12,004 nucleotides of DNA from Hydrogenophilales bacterium RIFOXYD1_FULL_62_11 (GTDB lineage Bacteria > Pseudomonadota > Gammaproteobacteria > Burkholderiales > Thiobacillaceae): NCBI GenBank assembly GCA_001802655.1, contig MGZO01000012.1, forward strand, positions 1 through 12,004, given 5' to 3'. Under the pieces are notes generated by a model. That model worked only from the letters and a program-made list of their open reading frames with translations, had not been told where the DNA came from and did no database searches. A program made the translations under genes and the position numbers. The stretch's first letter is position 1, and every line of letters starts with the position of its first letter. Of this stretch, positions 6,928 through 12,004 are shown one piece after another.

Positions 6928-8028
6928 ATGGAAGCGACCGCGCGTGCGCCACGGTTTCAGCCTACCTCTCTCGCGGACATCGATCGCATCATTGACCTCT
7001 ATTACTACGAGGCCGCCCCTGAAGGCGAAGGTAAGCCCCGTGTCGGCGGCGCCGGAGCCTACTGCTATTTCGGGACTCCAGAATGCGGGGTATTAGGAGG
7101 GACCGAGCTCGAGCCTTGGGTCAATTCTCTGATGAGCCACGTCTCCACGGGCCAGCAGGTCGGCGAGGACTTCAGGGTTGAGTTCGAAGGTCGCGCTTGG
7201 CGAGCATGCCGAGACGTCTCCGAGCAAGGGACTCAGATCAGCCTGCGCCGGCTGCCCACCAGCGCCCCAGTCCTTACCGACCTGAAGATGGAGGAGATAC
7301 GCTTTCGCGACATCCTCCAGTGCGAGTGGTTGAACGAGGGCGGCTTGGTGCTGGTCTGCGGTCTTACCGGGCAGGGCAAGAGCACCATCGCCGGTGGCAC
7401 TGTCGTGACGCGATTGAAGCGTTACGGTGGACGTTGCCTGACCGTGGAGGACACCATCGAGGTGCCCATGGAAGGGCTGTGGAACCTTGGCTCATGCCGA
7501 CAGCTCAAGGTCGACTACTACGCTGAAGATGAAAAGCTGCGCGGGTTTTCAGGCGCCATCCGCCGGGCCTACAGAAGCATGCCGGCCACTCGGCCCTCGA
7601 TGCTCTTCATCGGCGAAGTGCGCGACAGTGAGACTGCGGTGGAGGTACTGAAGGCCGCTTCCAACGGCATGTTGGTAATCACAACGATCCACTCTTTCGA
7701 CCCTGCCTCCGCCCTGCTGCGGCTCGAGAGCCTGGCCAGATCAGCCATGGGTGAGGCGGCCACGATGGCATTGAGCCAGGCTCTGCGGGTCGTGCTCCAC
7801 ATGCGCCTGCAGCTCGCCCCGGACAAGACGGGCTGGGGCAGGGGTCATTTCACTGGAACCATGCTGGTATCGGATGGCTCCAGTCACCCGCTGGGCAATG
7901 TCATACGCAGGGCGGACTACGCGCAAGTGGCCCAGATCCAACAGACCCAGCAGATCCGTCTGAAGCAAGCCGGTGCGTGCGTTCCTGTTGAGGATCTTCT
8001 GAAGAGCCTGAACGTCAATCTGGACTAG
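6928..8028 (+). CDS. PilT-like T2SS/T4SS-family ATPase
   Basis: The 366-residue product is a secretion/pilus hexameric ATPase. ATG 6928 is chosen because GGGA at 6916-6919 is well spaced; TTG 6922 is also in frame. Motifs: Walker A GLTGQGKST (145-153, Lys151), an Asp-box-like LTVEDTIEVP, Walker B MLFIGEVRD (225-233, Glu230), and a His box ITTIHS (His255). Near the C-terminus, LGNVIRRADYAQVAQIQQ resembles the AIRNLIRE region of PilT retraction ATPases. The small N-terminal domain and total length also fit PilT better than PilB, and no tetracysteine zinc site is seen. It is a second ATPase beside PilQ. R64 pili have no separate PilT ATPase (R64 'PilT' is a lytic transglycosylase), so retraction is inferred. 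The DotB/TraJ ATPase of IncI conjugation is a related family and a real alternative. Confidence 0.85.
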   Translation: MEATARAPRFQPTSLADIDRIIDLYYYEAAPEGEGKPRVGGAGAYCYFGTPECGVLGGTELEPWVNSLMSHVSTGQQVGEDFRVEFEGRAWRACRDVSEQGTQISLRRLPTSAPVLTDLKMEEIRFRDILQCEWLNEGGLVLVCGLTGQGKSTIAGGTVVTRLKRYGGRCLTVEDTIEVPMEGLWNLGSCRQLKVDYYAEDEKLRGFSGAIRRAYRSMPATRPSMLFIGEVRDSETAVEVLKAASNGMLVITTIHSFDPASALLRLESLARSAMGEAATMALSQALRVVLHMRLQLAPDKTGWGRGHFTGTMLVSDGSSHPLGNVIRRADYAQVAQIQQTQQIRLKQAGACVPVEDLLKSLNVNLD

Positions 8029-8048
8029 GCGAGTCCCTGGTGATTTCC

Positions 8049-8074
8049 AACCGGGCCTCAGACAAGGCCGGTTA
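8049..8074. repeat. Intergenic palindrome copy 2 (ATPase - HTH gene gap)
   Basis: AACCGGGCCT (8049-8058), a 6-base spacer and AGGCCGGTT (8065-8073) form a 9-bp stem with one bulged G. The right arm AGGCCGGTTA is identical to that of copies 1 and 3. At the position where the other copies have a C-C mismatch, this copy pairs. A second, perfect inverted repeat, GAACCC / GGGTTC, follows at once (8076-8093). The 109-base gap before the start at 8138 otherwise shows no clear ribosome binding site or promoter. A weak TTGATC lies at 8116-8121. Confidence 0.6.
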
Positions 8075-8075
8075 C

Positions 8076-8093
8076 GAACCCTTTCACGGGTTC
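8076..8093. repeat. Perfect 6-bp inverted repeat upstream of the HTH gene
   Basis: GAACCC, six bases, then GGGTTC. It directly follows palindrome copy 2 and lies 44 bases before the start codon. It could be a second RNA hairpin or an operator half-site pair for the adjacent DNA-binding protein. No T-run follows. Confidence 0.4.
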
Positions 8094-8137
8094 CATGCAC
8101 GCAGAATCTGGTCTGTTGATCACTGCCTGCGCTCGTC

Positions 8138-8713
8138 ATGTCCAACCTTCCCGAGAATCCGTCTGCACCCACCGCTTATGGGACCCAGCCCCAAGCCGGG
8201 TACCTGAAGCGCCTGGCCAAGGAGAAAGGCTTTGCCGATGTCGATGCGGCCCTTGCCAGTCTTCAGTTGTCGCCACCGTTGAGTATCGAGCAGGCCAGCG
8301 CTGTGATCGACAAGTTAACCAAGCTGCCCGGCGCAACGGAATCAGGTGCCAAGGAGGTTGAGCGGAAACCAAGGCAGCGATTCCTAACCGCGCGTCACCT
8401 GCTACAGATCCACAAAGGCGAGCGCAGCGTGCCGGAGGACATCGACCCGGATGCAGTTGAAGTAATCCAGCGCCTGGCTGCGCTGCGCGATGTCCAAACG
8501 GTGTTGGGCGGATTGACGGCCCAGAAAGGCGTAAATGCAGGTGGCCCCATCCTCGTACAGCAGCTCATTGAGTACTTCGGTTCTGCCGAAGCGGTGGCCT
8601 CCACGTTCCAGGTCAGCCTGGAGACCGTCAAAGGCTGGGGCGCCGAGCTTCCGCAGAAGCGCGAATTTGAAGCCCAGGTGCGCACGAGGGGGTATGTATG
8701 CGCTCGCTGCTGA
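8138..8713 (+). CDS. Cro-like helix-turn-helix protein of the pilus cluster
   Basis: This 191-residue protein is unrecognised as a whole. It has a C-terminal DNA-binding segment: QQLIEYFGSAEAVASTFQVS followed by LETVKGWG (about residues 141-168) matches the Cro/YdaS style of 'LIxxFGSxxxxAxxLxVSxxxVxxWG', and it is followed by PQKREFEAQV as in that group. The N-terminal 130 residues are soluble and helical in character, with a Pro/Ser-rich first 18 residues, and show no domain I can name. The chain ends with CARC. ATG 8138 is the only ATG after an in-frame stop at 8117-8119, but it lacks a clear ribosome binding site. The 3' end overlaps the amidase gene by 16 bases. A local transcription regulator of the pilus cluster is inferred. 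Binding to the nearby palindromes would be a natural test. Confidence 0.7.
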   Translation: MSNLPENPSAPTAYGTQPQAGYLKRLAKEKGFADVDAALASLQLSPPLSIEQASAVIDKLTKLPGATESGAKEVERKPRQRFLTARHLLQIHKGERSVPEDIDPDAVEVIQRLAALRDVQTVLGGLTAQKGVNAGGPILVQQLIEYFGSAEAVASTFQVSLETVKGWGAELPQKREFEAQVRTRGYVCARC

Positions 8714-9366
8714 TCGCCGCCGCCTTGCTTTGCTCGCTGCCTGCCCACGCGGCGCAGATCATCATCGACACCGGCCACTCTCCCTCATCTGGCGGCAGTA
8801 CTGCCTCGGACGGCACGCCGGAGTTCAAGCTCAACCGCGCCATGGCTGAGCAGGTGATTTCGGGGCTGACCGCGCGGGGCCACCAGGTCGTGGACGTTCA
8901 CGCCCAGGGTCTGGATCGAAAGCTCCTGGACCGGACCAGCCCGACGCGTGGCGCCGACCTGTTCCTGTCCATCCATCACGATTCCGTCCAGCAGCAGTTC
9001 CTTGATGAGGGCAGGGCGGGTGAGTTCGCCGGCTTCGCGGTCTTCATTTCTGGAAAGGCGAGGAAGATGGAAGGCACCCTGAAGTGCGCGGTGCACGTTG
9101 GGGATGCCATGGTGGCAGCAGGCGAGGTGCCCTCGCGCTACCACGCGGCACCGATCCCAGGCGAGAACCGCGAGCTGCTCGACGATCGCCGCGGCATCCA
9201 TCGTTTCGACGGCCTGGCGGTGCTGCGATCTGCGCAGAGCCCCGCGTTGCTGCTTGAAGTGGGCGTAGGCGTGAACCCCTACGAGATCGGAAAGCTGACC
9301 AATCCGGAGTGGATAGCCGGCACGGCCATCCACATCGTCGACGGCATCGAACGCTGCCTCAACTAA
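8698..9366 (+). CDS. Periplasmic N-acetylmuramoyl-L-alanine amidase (Amidase_3)
   Basis: The 222-residue product cleaves the amide bond between MurNAc and the stem peptide. It has a signal peptide (MRSLLIAAALLCSLPAHA^AQ, predicted cleavage after Ala18), so it acts in the periplasm. The zinc-site motifs of Amidase_3 are all present: IIIDTGHSP (His27), GTPEFKLN (Glu42), FLSIHHDS (His93) and the catalytic LLLEVGVG (Glu187). No SPOR, LysM or AMIN domain is attached, so it is a bare catalytic domain. ATG 8698 has a strong GAGGGGG site at 8686-8692 and overlaps the HTH gene by 16 bases. Thin pilus clusters usually encode a lytic transglycosylase (R64 PilT) to let the machine through the cell wall. 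None is seen here, so the amidase may fill that role. This is inference. Confidence 0.92.
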   Translation: MRSLLIAAALLCSLPAHAAQIIIDTGHSPSSGGSTASDGTPEFKLNRAMAEQVISGLTARGHQVVDVHAQGLDRKLLDRTSPTRGADLFLSIHHDSVQQQFLDEGRAGEFAGFAVFISGKARKMEGTLKCAVHVGDAMVAAGEVPSRYHAAPIPGENRELLDDRRGIHRFDGLAVLRSAQSPALLLEVGVGVNPYEIGKLTNPEWIAGTAIHIVDGIERCLN

Positions 9367-9438
9367 CTTTCGCGCGGGCCGGGATCGTGTAGAGCAGTAC
9401 GGAAGCTCTTCAATCTCACCAATTAAGACTCGCCCGCC

Positions 9439-10017
9439 ATGAACCTCGAAACCATCATCGGCACCTGCTTCGTCATTGCCCTGACGGCAGTGATGCTGTG
9501 GTTCCTCATCCCCTCAACCGGTCCTGTCAGGACCGCGGGGATGGACGCCGAGTCCTACGAGGACGGGGAGCGCGCACGCATGCCCCTCGAGATCGCTCGA
9601 GGTCGGCTCGTGGTGAGCGAGAAGACGTTCTTCCGCCGTGGTCGGCGCCCGTTCGCTGCCAAGGTGGATCAGGGCTTCGTCACCCCGGATGGCTGGTTCG
9701 TGCTGGTCGAGACCAAGACACGCCGCAGGATCTCCCCGTCCGACCTCGTGCAGATCACGGCCCAGGCCATGGCCGTGGCCGACAGCCCGGGCAATGCATG
9801 GAAGGTGGGCAACTGGGGGTACATCCGACTGGCCCCCGCGGGTAAGAAGCCCTTCTACCAGCGCGTTGACCTTATCCATCCCGACCGAATGGATGTGCTC
9901 TGGGACCGCTGGCACGCCTTGAAGACAGGCCGGGCCGCGCCGATCGCGCGTCCGCAAGTCCGTCGGTGTGATCGGTGCGCCCTTCGTCGCACATGCCCAG
10001 ACGCGATTCTTCGCTGA
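9439..10017 (+). CDS. Membrane-anchored Cas4/RecB-like PD-(D/E)XK nuclease-fold protein
   Basis: The 192-residue product has one N-terminal membrane helix (about residues 6-24) followed by positive residues, which predicts a cytoplasmic C-terminal domain. That domain resembles Cas4/RecB-type nucleases: KVDQGFVTP (Asp77), LVETKTRR (Glu91-x-Lys93), a QITAQAMAV motif (Gln105) like the QxxxY helix, then a GYIRLAP strand. It ends with C-x2-C-x5-C (Cys177, 180, 186), similar to the C-terminal iron-sulfur cysteines of Cas4. The N-terminal fourth cysteine of Cas4 is not obvious: the only candidate, Cys10, is in the membrane helix. No cas1 or cas2 is nearby, so it is not a CRISPR gene on this evidence. 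The ATG has a weak ribosome binding site and follows a 72-base gap holding only a 5-bp inverted repeat (9391-9409). Processing of transferred DNA is one possible role. The real substrate is unknown. Confidence 0.75.
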   Translation: MNLETIIGTCFVIALTAVMLWFLIPSTGPVRTAGMDAESYEDGERARMPLEIARGRLVVSEKTFFRRGRRPFAAKVDQGFVTPDGWFVLVETKTRRRISPSDLVQITAQAMAVADSPGNAWKVGNWGYIRLAPAGKKPFYQRVDLIHPDRMDVLWDRWHALKTGRAAPIARPQVRRCDRCALRRTCPDAILR

Positions 10018-10083
10018 CTGTCCGCACTGGACTACGTCAGGGCTCCGCGCAGGTCTCGACACCGATCTTCACGCAGAAACTTC

Positions 10084-10110
10084 TAACCCGCCTCGCATGG
10101 AGGCCGGTTA
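10084..10110. repeat. Intergenic palindrome copy 3 (nuclease - pilL gap)
   Basis: TAACCCGCCT (10084-10093), a 7-base spacer and AGGCCGGTTA (10101-10110) have both arms identical to copy 1 at 1335-1361, while the spacer sequence differs. As with the other copies, a second stem follows in the leader: CTGCA (10129-10133) pairs with TGCAG (10145-10149). The 181-base gap from 10018 to 10198 holds no other gene that I can support. Confidence 0.6.
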
Positions 10111-10198
10111 GACCGCTGTTCGCGCCCACTGCATCCCTACGATGTGCAGGTGCGAGGGCCCCCGTGCTCCCGCGAAGACGACATCCTGGAGATCACGC

Positions 10199-10687
10199 AT
10201 GAACCACCGCTCCTCAGCGGTCCTGGCGGTACTGCTCTGCATCGCGGCCCCGGCCGCGCTGGCCCAGCAGTCCACCCTCCGCCCGCTGGATCCGGCGACG
10301 GCCAACCTGGTCAATCCGGCCAGCCGAGCCCCGGCCATCGAGCCGAGCCCGCGCGAGAGCGTGCAGCAGCTGCAGGGACAGCTGGGTCCCCAGCGCCAAG
10401 CGCCGGCACCCCTGCCGGCCACTGCGGTTCTTCCGGCGGGCTCGCGCCTGTCGACGGCACTGGAGCGCTACGTGCGCGACCGGGGCTGGGCCCTGCGCTG
10501 GAACATCGAGGAGGACTACGTCTTGGACGTGAACCTCCCGATCCCGACAAGCGAACTCATCGACGGCGTGACCTGGGTGGTCCATGCCTACCAGTCGCAG
10601 GGGGGGATGCTTGGTGTTGTTCCGCGGTTCGCCCGTGGCAACAACGTGGTGGTCATTGAAAAGATGGATGTGAGGGAGAGCTACTGA
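10199..10687 (+). CDS. pilL: Secreted PilL / TcpQ-like pilus biogenesis protein
   Basis: The 162-residue product has a signal peptide (MNHRSSAVLAVLLCIAAPAA followed by LAQQ), a proline- and glutamine-rich low-complexity stretch (about residues 22-78) and a C-terminal TcpQ-like domain. That domain contains LPAGSRLSTALERYVRDRGW, then LRWNIEEDYVLDVNLPI and a final NNVVVIEK strand. TcpQ/PilL proteins act in the periplasm. In the Vibrio cholerae Tcp system TcpQ stabilises the outer-membrane secretin TcpC. The next gene here is the secretin, overlapping by one base (TGATG at 10685-10689), which supports such a pairing. ATG 10199 has GGAG at 10188-10191. The longer frame from 10142 would put residues before the signal peptide and is rejected. 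R64 PilL is longer, about 350 residues, so this is a short version. The domain call is firmer than the symbol. Confidence 0.8.
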   Translation: MNHRSSAVLAVLLCIAAPAALAQQSTLRPLDPATANLVNPASRAPAIEPSPRESVQQLQGQLGPQRQAPAPLPATAVLPAGSRLSTALERYVRDRGWALRWNIEEDYVLDVNLPIPTSELIDGVTWVVHAYQSQGGMLGVVPRFARGNNVVVIEKMDVRESY

Positions 10688-12004
10688 TGTTGAAGGAACT
10701 GAAACTCGTCGGCGCGCTGAGCCTCGCCCTGGCAATCGGTGGCTGTTCGACCATGCAGGACATCAAGAACGATGCCGTGCATACCAACCAGCTCGCGGGA
10801 AACAATGCGCAGGGCCTGCTGGACAATCGCCCCTCGCGTGGCATCGGTGCAGCCCGCGGCCCGATCGTGACCGACGTCCCCTTCGTCGACATCACCCCGG
10901 TACCTGTCAACGCTCGCTATCCCATCACGTTCAGCCGCGTCGTCGAGTTCAATGCGCCCAGTGGTATGGGGATCGGCGATCTGTCCTCTCGGTTGCAGAC
11001 GATCATCGCCATGCCGGTGATCTACGAAGATGAGATCGGAAGCGCCCGGGCCGGAAGCGGGGTGGACGGATCCGCAGGCGCAGGCTCCTGGCAGAACCTG
11101 CCGCAGCTCCCCGGCGGCATGCCCAACCTGCCCAGTCTCCCGATCTCCGGGATTGGCGCCCCGTCCGTGGCAACCGGCGCCCCCGTCGATTACTCCGGTT
11201 CCGTACGCGGCCTGCTGGACACCATCGCTTCCTCGACCAACTCGGCCTGGGAGTTCGACGAGAGCCGTCAGCGCGTTCGCTTCTATCGGTACAAGACCGA
11301 GAACTTCCGCATCGCCAGCGTGCAGGGCTCGACCACGAGCTCAGCGTCGCTCGGCGGTGCCAGCTCGAGCTCGACCAGCTCGCCGGGCGGCGAACCGCTC
11401 GATACGGCAGAAGCGCAGGCCAAGCACACCACCGAAGCGAGCCTTTGGACAGGTGTCGAGTCGGCCATCAAGCAGCTGATCTCGAAGGAAGGCGTCTACT
11501 CGGTCAACCAGGTGGCCGGAACGATCGTCGTGCGCGATCTGCCCGCGAACATGGAGACGATCCGGCAGTACATCGAGGAGACCAACGCGGCCATGAGCCG
11601 TCAGGTCGACGTGGAGGTCAACATCTACCGCGTTCTGGTGAACAACCGCGACACCCGCGGCCTGAATTGGAACGTCCTGTTCCAGCAGATGATCGCCAAC
11701 TCCCCCTACGGCATTGCCCTGGACACGCTGAATGCCCGTCCGGAAGTGATCGGCGAAGGGCTGACGTCGGCCATCATCAAGGTCAAGGACACCGACGCCA
11801 ACGGTATCCCGCACCGCTACGGCGGAAGCGCACTCTTCATCGACGCACTCTCCTCGCTGGGCGAGACCACCGTCGTGACCAATACCTCGGTGCTGACGGC
11901 CAACAACCATCCGGCGCCGGTAAAGGTGGTCAAGCGGACAGCCTATCTGGCTGAAACAGCGCCCAACTTCGCTACCGGCGGGATCGGCGGAGCAGTCGCA
12001 GCAG
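10687..12004 (+). CDS. pilN: PilN, lipoprotein secretin of the type IVb pilus (3' end outside window)
   Basis: The frame is open from ATG 10687 to the right edge, 439 codons, so the C-terminus is missing. The start has an AGGGAGAG site at 10673-10680 and overlaps pilL (TGATG). The N-terminus carries a lipoprotein signal, LALAIGGC, with Cys20 as the lipidated residue. Periplasmic N-domains follow, with a Pro/Leu/Gly-rich insert (about residues 136-165) and a Ser/Thr/Gly-rich linker (about 215-237). Then comes a secretin-type segment at about residues 283-330 (GTIVVRDLPANMETIRQYI, then QVDVEVNIYRVLV) leading into the pore domain. TSVLTANNHPAPVKVVKRT near the edge matches the conserved core of secretins. 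R64 PilN is about 560 residues, so roughly the last fifth is probably missing. It would form the outer-membrane channel with PilL as partner. Confidence 0.9.
   Translation, partial: MLKELKLVGALSLALAIGGCSTMQDIKNDAVHTNQLAGNNAQGLLDNRPSRGIGAARGPIVTDVPFVDITPVPVNARYPITFSRVVEFNAPSGMGIGDLSSRLQTIIAMPVIYEDEIGSARAGSGVDGSAGAGSWQNLPQLPGGMPNLPSLPISGIGAPSVATGAPVDYSGSVRGLLDTIASSTNSAWEFDESRQRVRFYRYKTENFRIASVQGSTTSSASLGGASSSSTSSPGGEPLDTAEAQAKHTTEASLWTGVESAIKQLISKEGVYSVNQVAGTIVVRDLPANMETIRQYIEETNAAMSRQVDVEVNIYRVLVNNRDTRGLNWNVLFQQMIANSPYGIALDTLNARPEVIGEGLTSAIIKVKDTDANGIPHRYGGSALFIDALSSLGETTVVTNTSVLTANNHPAPVKVVKRTAYLAETAPNFATGGIGGAVAA

Noticed and set aside
9391..9409. Terminator in the amidase-nuclease gap
   Set aside because: The inverted repeat AGAGC / GCTCT has only 5 pairs, a 9-base loop and no T-run, so it is too weak to call.
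9439..10017. CRISPR-Cas locus signalled by the Cas4-like gene
   Set aside because: No repeat-spacer array and no cas1/cas2 or effector genes are in the window. The protein is membrane-anchored and sits in a pilus operon.
10142..10198. Upstream start for pilL at 10142
   Set aside because: It would add 19 polar residues before a clear signal peptide. ATG 10199 has a well-placed GGAG.

Overview
The window is one strand of a type IVb pilus gene cluster of the IncI1/R64 'thin pilus' kind, as carried by conjugative plasmids and integrative conjugative elements. The DNA is GC-rich (about 60% by eye), all genes are on the + strand and most overlap or nearly touch. GC content and protein style suggest a proteobacterium, perhaps a xanthomonad such as Stenotrophomonas or Xanthomonas, but the species is an inference. 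No mobility, replication, tRNA, rRNA, IS or CRISPR feature is visible, so plasmid or integrated-element location is inferred only from the gene content. Layout: (1) 1-2010 is the assembly core: the C-terminus of the assembly ATPase (pilQ/GspE-PilB family), the inner-membrane platform protein pilR (GspF family) and the major prepilin pilS. (2) 2091-5612 is one very long gene for a PilV-type minor pilin. Its N-terminal pilin stalk is fused to a body resembling phage tail fibres, with three pyocin-knob-like modules, and it ends in a tail with eight cysteines. (3) 5609-8028 holds a membrane-anchored DsbC-like disulfide isomerase, a PilM-like small membrane protein and a second, PilT-like ATPase. 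(4) 8138-10017 holds accessory genes: a protein with a Cro-like helix-turn-helix, a periplasmic Amidase_3 peptidoglycan amidase and a membrane-anchored Cas4/RecB-like PD-(D/E)XK protein with a cysteine cluster. (5) 10199-12004 holds a secreted TcpQ/PilL-like protein and the lipoprotein secretin pilN, which runs off the right edge. Proposed teamwork: PilQ and PilR polymerise PilS; PilV sits at the tip as a receptor-binding adhesin whose cysteine tail is folded by the DsbC-like protein encoded next to it; the amidase opens the cell wall; PilL and PilN form the outer-membrane exit; the PilT-like ATPase may retract the pilus. PilO, PilP and a prepilin peptidase are not in the window. Three larger gaps (before pilS, before the helix-turn-helix gene and before pilL) carry the same imperfect palindrome, the most intriguing non-coding signal here. 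The most unusual proteins are the tail-fibre-like PilV and the membrane-anchored Cas4-like nuclease.
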